This document shows, in pieces, positions 1-6,973 of a stretch of DNA of 41,684 nucleotides; the first letter of the stretch is position 1; each line of letters starts with the position of its first letter. The stretch is from positions 1 to 41,684 of the forward strand of contig JAQTLM010000007.1 of NCBI GenBank assembly GCA_028714895.1. The letters run 5' to 3'. The translations under genes were made by a program, and so were the position numbers. This DNA is from Gallionella sp. Its GTDB lineage: Bacteria > Pseudomonadota > Gammaproteobacteria > Burkholderiales > Gallionellaceae. The notes beneath the pieces were generated by a model. The model saw nothing but the letters and a program-made list of their open reading frames with translations. It searched no databases and was not told the DNA's origin.

Positions 1-1018
1 CGCCGCTGATCACGCTGTTTTGTGCGCCTTCATTCAGCACGTTGATGGTTTGTGCGTGAAACCCTTGGGGGGTTTCTACAAACACCACTGTTTTACCCGC
101 GATGCGCGCAATCGCGCTGTTGGGAATATTCCACTGCGCGCCGCTATTCGCGCTGGTGCTGATACTGGCCTCGACAAACTGACCGGGGCGCAGATTCTCT
201 GAGCCTTGTTGGATCATGGCACGCAACAAGATAGTTTGATTGGTGCCGGACAGGCTGCGCCCAATCGCGGTGAGCCTGCCGCTTGCAGCATAAACAGGGA
301 CAGTAACCGTCGCGCCTATCTTAAGATCGCGGGTGTAAGCCAGCGGCGCCTGAATTTCCAGAGCAAGCGGATTGAGCTTGGCAATCTGGAACATCGGGAC
401 CGCAGCGTCGAGGCGTTGCCCCGCGCTGGCTGATTTTTCCAGCACCACGCCATCAATCGGCGCGGTCATGGTAAGCAGGCTGCTCAAGTTGTTGCCGGAT
501 TGCAACTGTGCAATCGCAGCATCGGACATGCCTGCAAGATGCAACATCTGCTTGCGCTCCGATAATGCCGCCTGAGCTTCGAGTGCCAAGCCCTTGGTGG
601 CGAGAAAGCGGCTTTCGGCGATAATGCCATCTTTCCATAACGCTTCATCGCGGGCGAGATTCTCTTTGGCGAGTTGGCTTTGCACGCTGGCCTGCAACAA
701 ACCACGTTGCGCCTCGGCCAATGCAGGGCTTTGTAATCGGGCAATCGGCTGGCCTTTCTTGACGCTATCTCCCACGCCTACCAATATTTGTTCAACCATA
801 GCCGGAAGCGGGGTGCTGATGACAAAGAGTTGATTGGGGGGAATGACCACTTGCGCAGGCAGCCCGGATACTTCACCGGATTGTTTGCTGGGCAATGAGG
901 CTGTTGTGATGCCGAGGGCTTGCGCTTGCTTTGCACTGAGTGCGACGTCATCGCCCGCCCATGCGCATGGAGTAATAGACAGGACGATAAACCCGAAAAC
1001 GAGGGGTGCTTTTTTCAT
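1..1018 (-). CDS. RND efflux periplasmic adaptor (membrane fusion protein), 3' end outside window
   Basis: Membrane fusion subunit of a CzcB/CusB-type RND efflux pump, which links an inner-membrane RND transporter to an outer-membrane channel and exports metal ions. I translated the reverse strand from the ATG at 1018 and found an open frame of 339 codons running off the left edge. It begins with a signal peptide (MKKAPLVFGFIVLS..., likely cleavage after AWA near residue 23). A lipoyl/barrel half follows (VEQILVGVGDSVKKGQPIARL), then a helical hairpin rich in Ala, Gln and Leu, the second lipoyl half (TMTAPIDGVVLEKSASAGQR) and a beta-barrel region. This is the normal order for the family. The start overlaps the stop of the small upstream frame as ATGA, so the two are probably co-translated. 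The metal substrate cannot be read from the sequence; the CzcI-like neighbour suggests divalent cations such as Co, Zn or Cd. Confidence 0.88.
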   Translation of the reverse strand, partial: MKKAPLVFGFIVLSITPCAWAGDDVALSAKQAQALGITTASLPSKQSGEVSGLPAQVVIPPNQLFVISTPLPAMVEQILVGVGDSVKKGQPIARLQSPALAEAQRGLLQASVQSQLAKENLARDEALWKDGIIAESRFLATKGLALEAQAALSERKQMLHLAGMSDAAIAQLQSGNNLSSLLTMTAPIDGVVLEKSASAGQRLDAAVPMFQIAKLNPLALEIQAPLAYTRDLKIGATVTVPVYAASGRLTAIGRSLSGTNQTILLRAMIQQGSENLRPGQFVEASISTSANSGAQWNIPNSAIARIAGKTVVFVETPQGFHAQTINVLNEGAQNSVISG

Positions 1019-1212
1019 GATGGACTCCAGAGGGTGAAAATATTTTGCTCAATCTTGGCGTGTTGCGAAGGAATAACAGTGTGAATGATGCGTGGAGGCG
1101 CTTGTAACCCAAGCGATAAATGGCTGGTGTTCGGGATGTAAGGGCTAAATGCGCTCAATGCCGCAGTAACGACAGAAGCGAATAAAAATTTTTGCAGATG
1201 CAAGATCATCGA
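1015..1212 (-). CDS. small exported or membrane-anchored protein of the efflux operon, hypothetical
   Basis: A 65-residue frame with a hydrophobic N-terminus (MILHLQKFLFASVVTAALSA) that fits a signal peptide or one membrane span, followed by a short polar tail. I do not recognise a family. The frame remains open to 1260, but the ATG at 1212 puts the hydrophobic segment at the N-terminus. Its stop overlaps the start of the RND adaptor (ATGA), which supports translation. It sits where a CzcC-type outer-membrane gene would be expected in a czc operon, so it is either a small accessory peptide or the relic of a lost gene. It may also be only a chance frame. Confidence 0.4.
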   Translation of the reverse strand, partial: SMILHLQKFLFASVVTAALSAFSPYIPNTSHLSLGLQAPPRIIHTVIPSQHAKIEQNIFTLWSPS

Positions 1213-1312
1213 AACCCTCAACGAAAAAGTTGAATTTCGACGGGACGCGGCCAAACCCATTCATGGGGTCAGGCGCAGGGTATTACAGGGAGAAAGGGGG
1301 CGTCCCGCCGGC

Positions 1313-1687
1313 TCAGGCGAGAACTGCTCTGGGTGGATGCTCGATGAGAGTTTGTGGTGCAGAGACAAAAATGCTGGATGGGGTTGCCATCAGGGTGCTG
1401 CATCCATCAAGCGGCGTCACACCAATGACGTTCGACAAGAGGCAGGAAAAGGCTGCATGCACATGAGCATGGTGGTGGTCGCTGACAGCAGGAACGTTAC
1501 TTCCCCCATCAGCATCAACTGCTGGTTCATCGTGAACGTAATCGTCGCTATGCTCGTGGCTGTGATGCCCGAAATGTGCAGTGTGGCTCTTTGTTTGTTC
1601 CAGTGCATCGCAAACACCCACCGATGCAGCGTAAGCAGCGTTCAGTGAGAGCATGATAGCAAGCAGAAAAGCGAGATAAATGCGCAT
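1313..1687 (-). CDS. CzcI-like histidine-rich periplasmic protein
   Basis: A 124-residue exported protein. The N-terminus is a clean signal peptide (MRIYLAFLLAIMLSLNAAYA, cleavage near residue 20). The mature part is short and rich in His, Asp and Glu: a Cys (GVCDAL), a run of paired histidines (HFGHHSHEHSDD), then DHHHAHVHAAFSCL. This resembles CzcI, the first gene of czc-type cobalt-zinc-cadmium operons, thought to bind metal in the periplasm and to modulate the pump. It is the first gene of the leftward group, ahead of the small frame and the RND adaptor. No good Shine-Dalgarno precedes the ATG; a near-perfect dyad lies 14 bp upstream. The 100-bp gap to the next frame holds a short GC-rich hairpin. 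Confidence 0.65.
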   Translation of the reverse strand: MRIYLAFLLAIMLSLNAAYAASVGVCDALEQTKSHTAHFGHHSHEHSDDYVHDEPAVDADGGSNVPAVSDHHHAHVHAAFSCLLSNVIGVTPLDGCSTLMATPSSIFVSAPQTLIEHPPRAVLA

Positions 1688-1700
1688 ATGTTTTAACTAT

Positions 1701-1719
1701 ATCACTAATAGTGATTAGT
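1701..1719. promoter_or_regulatory. overlapping dyads upstream of the metal-efflux genes, candidate operator
   Basis: Two overlapping inverted repeats: ATCACTA-A-TAGTGAT (7 bp arms, 1701-1715) and ACTAAT-AGTG-ATTAGT (6 bp arms, 1704-1719). They lie 14 bp upstream of the CzcI-like start. Position and symmetry suit a metal-responsive repressor or activator (ArsR, MerR or a two-component regulator). The binding protein is not identifiable. Confidence 0.4.
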
Positions 1720-1867
1720 TGCTGGATCAGCCTATCAGCTGAAAATAGATTTGCCTGAAAATTCAGAATCTCATGTGAGTGTCACACTGGCACGGAACTG
1801 AACTAGGCGAGTGACTGTTTTCTGGCAGTACAAATTATGTGGTTGATTCAGCCTAGCAGTTTTGCAC

Positions 1868-1925
1868 CATCCTGCAACCGCCAGATTCAGCGCTTCGCGG
1901 CGCGTTGATTCGCGAAAGCAGGATG
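1868..1925 (-). terminator. nested inverted repeats downstream of HU
   Basis: Just beyond the HU stop there is an outer inverted repeat CATCCTGC (1868-1875) / GCAGGATG (1918-1925) enclosing TTCGCG (1894-1899) / CGCGAA (1911-1916). The RNA from the HU side can fold, but no U-run follows. It could be a weak terminator or a 3' stabiliser. Confidence 0.35.
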
Positions 1926-1933
1926 ACTGGTAA

Positions 1934-2218
1934 TTATTTCTTTGTGCCGTTGACTGCTGCTTTCAGTGTGGCGCCAGCCTTGAATGCAGGAGCCTTGGAT
2001 GCCTTGATCTTCAGCTCTGCGCCCGTTGCCGGATTGCGGCCAGTGCGCGCTGCACGCTTGCGTACTTCAAAAGTGCCGAAGCCAACCAATGCAATGTTGT
2101 CGCCCTTCTTTAATGTGGCAGTGATGATTTCAATCAGTGCGGCGATATTACGGTCAGCATCAGCCTTGGTGCTGCCTGTCTTTGTTGCCAGTGCGTCGAT
2201 CAGTTCTTTACGGTTCAT
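1934..2218 (-). CDS. hupB: DNA-binding protein HU
   Basis: Small histone-like protein that bends and compacts DNA as a dimer and assists replication, recombination and site-specific integration. The 94-residue product has the whole HU fold: an N-terminal helical dimerisation part (MNRKELIDALATKTG), the core GFGTFEVRKRAARTGRNP, and the DNA-binding arm with the conserved RNPATG motif. I chose the ATG at 2218: AGGGAG lies about 9 nt upstream, and HU proteins normally begin MN(K/R)xEL. A TTG two codons earlier would sit too close to that site. Transcribed leftward, alone, with an AT-rich promoter region at 2225-2410. It resembles a normal chromosomal HU of betaproteobacteria. Confidence 0.93.
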   Translation of the reverse strand: MNRKELIDALATKTGSTKADADRNIAALIEIITATLKKGDNIALVGFGTFEVRKRAARTGRNPATGAELKIKASKAPAFKAGATLKAAVNGTKK

Positions 2219-2416
2219 GTTCAACTACTCCCTTTGGTTGTGATTAAAAGCCAGCGTGGATTGTTATGCATTTACGCTTTACTGGCAATGATCAAGAATA
2301 TCTAGGCCTTGTGGGATAAGTAAAAAATGTTCCCGCGAATAAAATTACCGGATGCAATCTCGGGGCACCGTCAAAAACCCCATTTTCCGTAAGTAACTTC
2401 CACTAATACAGCAGAC

Positions 2417-2445
2417 ATAAGAGCAGGGAAACCCCCTGCTCTTAT
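2417..2445. promoter_or_regulatory. strong 12-bp hairpin between HU and the ligase gene
   Basis: Perfect inverted repeat ATAAGAGCAGGG / CCCTGCTCTTAT with a 5-nt loop (2417-2428 and 2434-2445). No T-run follows on either strand, so it is not a typical terminator. It lies about 84 nt before the ligase start and probably in its 5' leader or at its promoter. The rest of 2225-2528 is AT-rich upstream DNA without a gene. Confidence 0.45.
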
Positions 2446-2464
2446 GCTGTCATAACGTCGATTG

Positions 2465-2500
2465 AAAAATCTTTCAGCCATATATCACCTGACTGAACCA
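2465..2500 (+). repeat. leader element shared with position 4189-4227
   Basis: This stretch (AAAAATCTTTCAG then CATATATCACC then GACTGAACC) aligns with 4189-4227, in front of the glycine-zipper gene: AAAAATCT, CAGTCA, CATATCACCC and a closing CTGTGACT. Both copies end with a small inverted repeat around the ATATCACC core. The ligase start is 29 nt downstream. It may be a shared regulator site or an RNA leader. Confidence 0.4.
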
Positions 2501-2528
2501 ATATCGGTTCGCCCATCAGGAGAGGTAT

Positions 2529-3644
2529 ATGAACGCAATCGCACGAGCCAGCCTGTACTATTCCGAAGGGAATAGCGACAAGGAATACCACGCAGAAATC
2601 GTCGCCATCCCAGGCGGCAACGTCGTCAACTTTCGGTATGGCCGGCGCGGCGGCACACTGACCACCGGCACCAAAACAGCCGCCCCGGTCGATCTTGCCC
2701 AGGCACAGAAGATTTTCGACAAGCTCATCAAGGAAAAAACCACCAAAGGCTACACGCCTGACCTATCCGGAGCAGCTTACCAGGGCACGGAGAATGCCGG
2801 CATTAAAACCGGCTTCACTCCGCAATTGCTCAATCCAATATCTGAAGCTGAGGCCATGCATCTGATCGAGGATGATCGCTGGGCCGCGCAGGAAAAAATG
2901 GATGGTGAGCGGCGTGCAGCACATGCAGTTGCTGGCAGCGTGACAGGCATGAACCGTAAGGGACTATCGGTACCGTTGCCACAAGCCATCGCTGGTGAAC
3001 TTCAACACATAGAAGCTAAAAATGGGGCGATTCTCGTTGACGGCGAGATGATCGGCGACATCCTGTATGTCTTCGATCTTCACGTTTACAAAGGAGAGCG
3101 CATTCACAGAATACCCTGGTTGACACGCATGCTTCTTGCCGGAGAAGCGCTCGCGGGATGCAGGCAAATCAAGCCTGTATCCGTTGCCGTCACCCCGGAT
3201 ATGAAACGCAACTTGTGGGACAGGGTCAAGGCAGCGCACGGCGAAGGCGTGGTGTTCAAGCTATTGGGCTGCCCTGTCAAAGAAGGCCGCCCAAACACCG
3301 GCGGCGACTGGCTAAAGTTCAAGTTTACCGAATCGGCCAGTTGTTTCGTGATGGAAGTAAATTCCGGCAAGCGCAGCGTCAGGATCGGCTTGCTGGAAAG
3401 CAGTAACCATACCAACGCGGTCGATGGCCGGATGATGATTCCGGTCGGCAACGTGACGATTCCACCCAACCATGCTGTTCCTGTCGCAGGGGACATCGTG
3501 GAGGTGGAATATCTGTACGCATACAAGGGCGGAGGCCTTTACCAGCCCGTGTATCGAGGCAAACGCGTGGATTTGGACATCAATGCCTGCACCACGGGCC
3601 AGTTGAAATATAAACCGGAGGGGCGCGAAGAAGACGAGGCGTGA
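2529..3644 (+). CDS. ATP-dependent DNA ligase with N-terminal WGR domain
   Basis: Seals nicks in DNA through a ligase-adenylate intermediate. The 371 residues fall in two parts. Residues about 8-72 are a WGR-like domain (YYSEGNSDKEYHAEI ... FRYGRRGG), a nucleic-acid-binding module best known from PARPs. Residues about 95-365 are the adenylyltransferase plus OB fold. The ligase motifs are visible: motif I EKMDGER with nucleophile Lys123, motif III DGE (Glu173), motif IV EGVVFK (Glu239-Lys244) and motif V LKFKF (Lys263/Lys265). The OB fold follows (GDIVEVEYLYAY). No zinc finger or BRCT domain is present, so it is not LigA. The SD is AGGAG, 7 nt before the ATG. As the first gene of a mobile-element repair module, it probably joins ends made during recombination or replication of the element. 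WGR-ligase fusions are uncommon. Confidence 0.88.
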   Translation: MNAIARASLYYSEGNSDKEYHAEIVAIPGGNVVNFRYGRRGGTLTTGTKTAAPVDLAQAQKIFDKLIKEKTTKGYTPDLSGAAYQGTENAGIKTGFTPQLLNPISEAEAMHLIEDDRWAAQEKMDGERRAAHAVAGSVTGMNRKGLSVPLPQAIAGELQHIEAKNGAILVDGEMIGDILYVFDLHVYKGERIHRIPWLTRMLLAGEALAGCRQIKPVSVAVTPDMKRNLWDRVKAAHGEGVVFKLLGCPVKEGRPNTGGDWLKFKFTESASCFVMEVNSGKRSVRIGLLESSNHTNAVDGRMMIPVGNVTIPPNHAVPVAGDIVEVEYLYAYKGGGLYQPVYRGKRVDLDINACTTGQLKYKPEGREEDEA

Positions 3645-3672
3645 AATACCTTCGTATAACCCTGACATGGAC

Positions 3673-3706
3673 AGCCCTCCTTCTCTCTGAGATCGAGGGC
3701 TTTTTG
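3673..3706 (+). terminator. intrinsic terminator ahead of the 3743 gene
   Basis: Stem AGCCCTC (3673-3679) / GAGGGCT (3695-3701), loop 15 nt, then TTTT. It ends 36 nt before the next start codon, with only the ribosome binding site in between. Confidence 0.75.
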
Positions 3707-3742
3707 TTGCACTCAACCAATAGCAATTACCAGGAGATCAAC

Positions 3743-4183
3743 ATGAAGAACCAACTTATAACCGCAGCATTTTTCATGGAAGGGCTTCATGACGCAAGGC
3801 CAGACCACAACGTCAAACCGAACTATGGCGCGCTGATCGAAACATGGGGCAAAGGCTGTATCGAACTGGTGGACTCGCTCGTCGGCTATGCCCCCTTGAC
3901 GATCAAGTTATGCGATGCAGCCGCAATTGCGTGTGACGGAAATTATCCCGGCGTGTTCGATTACGAGGTCAGCAGCAGTTTTGGCAAGTGGTTTGGCGAA
4001 CACATCCTCGAACATGGTGATGAACCCTCGCCAGAAAATGCCCAGACATGGCTGGTTTTCCATATCAGGGAGTTTTTTACTCAAGGCATGACGGAAGAAC
4101 AAGCCGAGGACGTAAAAACGGCAATAAACGAAGCTTTTGTTTCGGTAATGCCAAGGATTCCGGCCTTATGCCGTCATAAATGA
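3743..4183 (+). CDS. hypothetical protein of the repair module
   Basis: A soluble 146-residue protein that I do not recognise. It is acidic, with mixed helical segments (TEEQAEDVKTAINEAF near the C-terminus), three cysteines and no clear catalytic motif, signal peptide or membrane span. I chose the ATG at 3743 because CAGGAG lies 6 nt upstream. The frame stays open back to a GTG overlapping the ligase stop, but that would put the terminator at 3673 inside the coding region. It lies between the ligase and the glycine-zipper genes in the same orientation. The context suggests an accessory factor of the mobile element, perhaps antirestriction or replication related, but nothing in the sequence proves this. 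Confidence 0.65.
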   Translation: MKNQLITAAFFMEGLHDARPDHNVKPNYGALIETWGKGCIELVDSLVGYAPLTIKLCDAAAIACDGNYPGVFDYEVSSSFGKWFGEHILEHGDEPSPENAQTWLVFHIREFFTQGMTEEQAEDVKTAINEAFVSVMPRIPALCRHK

Positions 4184-4227
4184 GATTCTAAAAAATCTCA
4201 GTCACATATCACCCAGCTGTGACTAGG
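4181..4227 (+). promoter_or_regulatory. tandem hairpins in the leader of the glycine-zipper gene
   Basis: Two adjacent inverted repeats: TGAGATT-ctaaaa-AATCTCA (4181-4200), which includes the stop codon of the upstream gene, and AGTCACA (4200-4206) / TGTGACT (4218-4224). They share the base at 4200. The first could terminate transcription weakly. The second contains the ATATCACC core shared with 2465-2500. No T-run follows either. Confidence 0.45.
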
Positions 4228-4301
4228 CAAAGTCTGCGCTTAATCACCCATCAGAGCCTTCATATTTCATTCAAAAACTTTAATCAATCAAAGGAGTCAC
4301 C

Positions 4302-4670
4302 ATGCAGGAATCAGACGTTTCATTCACAAATGTTGAAACCCCACCCCAATGCCCTATATGCCAATCTGGGCGTATTGAAACTCGAAACTATGGCAAAAAA
4401 ACAGGCCGCACCATTGGCACCGCTGCTGGAGCTGCGGCGGGCGTAGCAGGAGTTGTGAGCGGCGCAGAAGTTGGAGCTGCTGCCGGGGTAGTTGCAGGCC
4501 CCGTTGGAGTCGCTATTGGCAGCATTTTTGGTGCAATCATAGGTGGCCTTGTTGGCGCAGCCGCAGGCAGCTCGGTGGGCGCTAACCTTGGCAAGGTCGT
4601 CGATGACACTATTCTCGAAAACTACCACTGCCTTGATTGCGACTACTCATTTGGCAAGAGCAGTATCTGA
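4302..4670 (+). CDS. small protein with split CxxC zinc ribbon around a glycine-zipper core
   Basis: A 122-residue protein with an unusual layout. CPIC (Cys17, Cys20) lies near the N-terminus and CLDC (Cys110, Cys113) near the C-terminus. The two CxxC knuckles could form one zinc ribbon. Between them, residues about 36-98 are almost entirely Gly, Ala, Val and Ile with GxxxG spacing, as in glycine-zipper membrane or pore segments. The protein may insert in a membrane with both zinc knuckles on one side. SD AAGGAG is 6 nt before the ATG. I know the general type (glycine-zipper proteins of phages and plasmids) but not its function. The coding sequence is rich in GCx repeats, which explains the long reverse-strand shadow frames. 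Confidence 0.75.
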   Translation: MQESDVSFTNVETPPQCPICQSGRIETRNYGKKTGRTIGTAAGAAAGVAGVVSGAEVGAAAGVVAGPVGVAIGSIFGAIIGGLVGAAAGSSVGANLGKVVDDTILENYHCLDCDYSFGKSSI

Positions 4671-4777
4671 CCTCAGCCCCATCTTCACGCAAACCAGCTG
4701 CACGGCTTAGGACTCGATCACCAGCCTGATTTTTACCTGGCCTGGCCTCACCCCTGTTTAGCTTCACCCATCCCAGC

Positions 4778-4809
4778 GCCCCAAACGAAATCCGTTCTGG
4801 GGCTTTATT
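4778..4809 (+). terminator. intrinsic terminator ahead of the DUF932 gene
   Basis: Stem GCCCCA-AACG (4778-4787) pairs with CGTT-c-TGGGGC (4793-4803) with one bulged base, followed by TTTATTCATTTTT. It ends about 24 nt before the DUF932 start. The gap 4671-4777 holds no gene and must contain any promoter for the downstream gene. Confidence 0.75.
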
Positions 4810-4832
4810 CATTTTTGAAAAAGGAAATAATC

Positions 4833-5804
4833 ATGGCACACGAACTGGCATCATCGAACGACATCGCCTACGTCGGGGAAACACCCTGGCACGGCCTCGG
4901 CAATAAACTCCCCAAAAACCAGCCCATCGAGGTCTGGCAGAAGTCCGCCGGCATGGATTTTGAGATCAAACAGACCGATGTTTTATTCAATGCGGCTAAC
5001 AGTGACGGCAACCTGCTCAATCTTCGCAGCAATCCAGATGCAACGGTGCTGTATCGCAGTGACAACAACGAGCCGCTATCGGTTGTCTCGAAACGCTACA
5101 AGGTCGTACAGCCCAAGGATGTACTGGGCTTCTACCGCGACCTCGTCTCAGTCGGCGGGTTCGAACTGGAAACCGCAGGCATTCTGAAGGGCGGCAAGAA
5201 ACTGTGGGCACTGGCCAAGACCGGGCAGGAAACCCTGCTTCCCGGTCTGGATAAGGTTAAGGCGTATCTGCTGCTGGCCACAAGCTGCGACGGAAGCCTT
5301 GCCACTACTGCCCAGTTCACTTCAGTACGAGTTGTATGCAATAACACTTTGCAGATGGCAGTCGGCGTAAGCAAGGGCGCTATCCGGGTTCCACACTCAA
5401 CCACCTTTGACCCTGCCGCAGTGAAACAGGAGCTTGGTCTGGGGATGACAGCGTGGGAGGCGTTCATGGCATCCATCAAGGCGATGTCTAATCGTCCGGT
5501 GAACAAGTTCGAGGCCATGTCGTATCTGGTCAACGTGCTGGGTGATCCCGCATTGCCGCTCAACGACCAGCCCAACCAGAAGGCCATTCAGACGGTTTAC
5601 GGCCTCTACTCTGGCGAAGGCAGGGGCAGCAAGTTGCAGTCGGCAAATGGCACGGCATGGGGGCTGCTCAACGGCATAACTGAGTACGTTGACATACACC
5701 GGCGCGCCCGAAACCAGGACTATCGGCTCGACAGTGCATGGTTTGGCCAGGGCGCGCAGATCAAGCAACGTGGCCTTGCGGCAGCAATGGCGCTGGCAGC
5801 TTGA
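4833..5804 (+). CDS. DUF932 domain protein (phage/plasmid-like protein, TIGR03299 type)
   Basis: A 323-residue soluble protein of the DUF932 family, found in phages, plasmids and integrative elements, usually beside recombination genes. Recognisable features are the N-terminal VGETPWHGLGN, the central SDNNEPLSVVSKRYKVVQP, and TSVRVVCNNTLQMA near residue 170. Its biochemical role is not established; the linkage here to a YqaJ nuclease and a Gp3-like protein is the usual one and points to DNA recombination or replication. I chose the ATG at 4833 with SD AAGGAA 6 nt upstream; a TTG 18 nt earlier would use no ribosome site. Separate transcription unit with a terminator at each end. Confidence 0.85.
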   Translation: MAHELASSNDIAYVGETPWHGLGNKLPKNQPIEVWQKSAGMDFEIKQTDVLFNAANSDGNLLNLRSNPDATVLYRSDNNEPLSVVSKRYKVVQPKDVLGFYRDLVSVGGFELETAGILKGGKKLWALAKTGQETLLPGLDKVKAYLLLATSCDGSLATTAQFTSVRVVCNNTLQMAVGVSKGAIRVPHSTTFDPAAVKQELGLGMTAWEAFMASIKAMSNRPVNKFEAMSYLVNVLGDPALPLNDQPNQKAIQTVYGLYSGEGRGSKLQSANGTAWGLLNGITEYVDIHRRARNQDYRLDSAWFGQGAQIKQRGLAAAMALAA

Positions 5805-5813
5805 TCATATCAA

Positions 5814-5843
5814 CAGCACACCAGGTAAATTTTGGCTGTGCTG
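5814..5843 (+). promoter_or_regulatory. hairpin after the DUF932 gene
   Basis: CAGCACA (5814-5820) / TGTGCTG (5837-5843), extended inward by CCA/TGG with a bulge. Like 4200-4224, it follows the preceding stop codon and precedes the terminator-type hairpin of the next leader. No T-run. Confidence 0.35.
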
Positions 5844-5891
5844 GTGACTAATCTGACAACTCAGTAGCGCTGGTCCATGACCGCAACAGAT

Positions 5892-5930
5892 AACGCCTCA
5901 TCGGGAATATTTCCCGGTGGGGCGTTTCTA
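5892..5930 (+). terminator. very strong intrinsic terminator ahead of the YqaJ gene
   Basis: A 16-bp stem (5892-5907 with 5911-5926, two G-T pairs) closed by a 3-nt loop, followed by a short pyrimidine stretch. It ends 24 nt before the YqaJ start. A 25-codon frame (ATG 5877) reads through it and stops in an ATGA overlap with the YqaJ start, but it has no ribosome site. Confidence 0.75.
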
Positions 5931-5950
5931 CTTCTATCGGGAGAATTCAA

Positions 5951-6919
5951 ATGAAACAAAGCAACGCAGTGCGATTGGTTTCGACCAAGAACCTGAGCCG
6001 TGAAGAATGGCTAAGTGTGCGTGGCGGTGGCATCGGCAGCAGCGATGCCGCCGTAGCAGTCGGCATCTCGCCCTACAAAAGCCCCTTGGAACTCTGGCTA
6101 GAGAAAACAGGGCGACAAGAAGCACCTGACCTGGCGGCGAACGATGCGGTGTTCTGGGGCACAACCCTTGAGCACATCATCGCCACGGTCTATGCCGAAA
6201 GAACCGGAGTAAAAGTCAGACGGCTCAATGCCGTCCTGCAACATCCCGAGCATCCGTTCATGCTGGCCAATCTGGATCGTGTCGTTCAACACCCAACGGA
6301 CGGCAATGGGATTCTTGAAGTCAAAACCGCCGGGGTAAATTCAGCCCGATTCTGGGAGGAAGGTGTGCCGGACAGTTACCAATGCCAGGTACTGCACCAG
6401 CTCGCAGTGACAAGTAAAGAATGGTGCGATGTAGCGGTACTGATCGGCGGGCAGGACTTTCGGGTGTATCGAGTGGTTCGGGACGATGACAAAATCGCCG
6501 ACCTGATCCAACGTGAAGCGCAGTTCTGGCAATACGTCATCGACGATATGCCTCCGCCGGTCAATGGCAGTGAATCCAGTGGCCGGGCATTGGCCAGCAT
6601 GTATCCGTCTGACAGGGGTGATGTGCTCGACTGTAGCGAGGACACCGGCATGAACAAGCTGTTTTCTGACTACTGGGCATATCGCCAGCAACGGGAAGGT
6701 GCCGAAGTGCAGGAAGAACTGCTCAAGCAACAGTTGCAGGAACGTTTGGGGTTTGCCAGTGGTGCGGTGCTGAGTGATGCCAGAATCAGTTGGCGTAAAT
6801 CAAAGGATGCCACCACGACGGATTTCAAGCGACTGGGTGAGGAGCATCCTGACTGGGTGAAGCCGTATGAAATCCCCAAGCCTGGTACGCGTCGGTTTAT
6901 CGTGCAGGTCGGCAAGTAG
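5951..6919 (+). CDS. YqaJ-type viral recombinase (lambda-exonuclease-like nuclease)
   Basis: Phage-type 5'-3' exonuclease that makes single-stranded DNA for annealing by a partner protein. The 322-residue product shows the YqaJ/lambda-exonuclease PD-(D/E)xK core: GIGSSDAA (residues 27-34), WGTTLEHII (Glu74), ANLDRVV (Asp109), LEVKTA (Glu123-x-Lys125) and the YQCQVLHQ helix (Gln144-Gln150). The C-terminal part (240-322) is helical and charged (EGAEVQEELLKQQLQE), then basic. SD is CGGGAG, 8 nt before the ATG. I see no RecT/Bet-type annealing protein next to it; the following Gp3-like protein holds that position. It has a terminator before and after it, so it appears to be a single-gene unit. 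Confidence 0.88.
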   Translation: MKQSNAVRLVSTKNLSREEWLSVRGGGIGSSDAAVAVGISPYKSPLELWLEKTGRQEAPDLAANDAVFWGTTLEHIIATVYAERTGVKVRRLNAVLQHPEHPFMLANLDRVVQHPTDGNGILEVKTAGVNSARFWEEGVPDSYQCQVLHQLAVTSKEWCDVAVLIGGQDFRVYRVVRDDDKIADLIQREAQFWQYVIDDMPPPVNGSESSGRALASMYPSDRGDVLDCSEDTGMNKLFSDYWAYRQQREGAEVQEELLKQQLQERLGFASGAVLSDARISWRKSKDATTTDFKRLGEEHPDWVKPYEIPKPGTRRFIVQVGK

Positions 6920-6942
6920 AAAAAACGTAGTTGGATTGCAGC

Positions 6943-6973
6943 GCCCTCGTCAAGAAATTGGCGGGGGCTTTTT
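6943..6973 (+). terminator. intrinsic terminator ahead of the Gp3-like gene
   Basis: An 11-bp stem GCCCTCGTCAA (6943-6953) / TTGGCGGGGGC (6958-6968) closed by a GAAA tetraloop and followed by TTTTT. It ends 31 nt before the next ATG, with only the AGAGGAG ribosome site in between. Confidence 0.8.

Noticed and set aside
2564..3716. Antisense frames over the ligase (for example 3104-3526 and 3312-3716)
   Set aside because: The ligase frame has all catalytic motifs; the reverse frames have none.
4388..4609. Ala/Thr/Pro-rich reverse-strand frame over the glycine-zipper gene
   Set aside because: Low-complexity shadow of the GCx/GGx repeats of the + strand gene.
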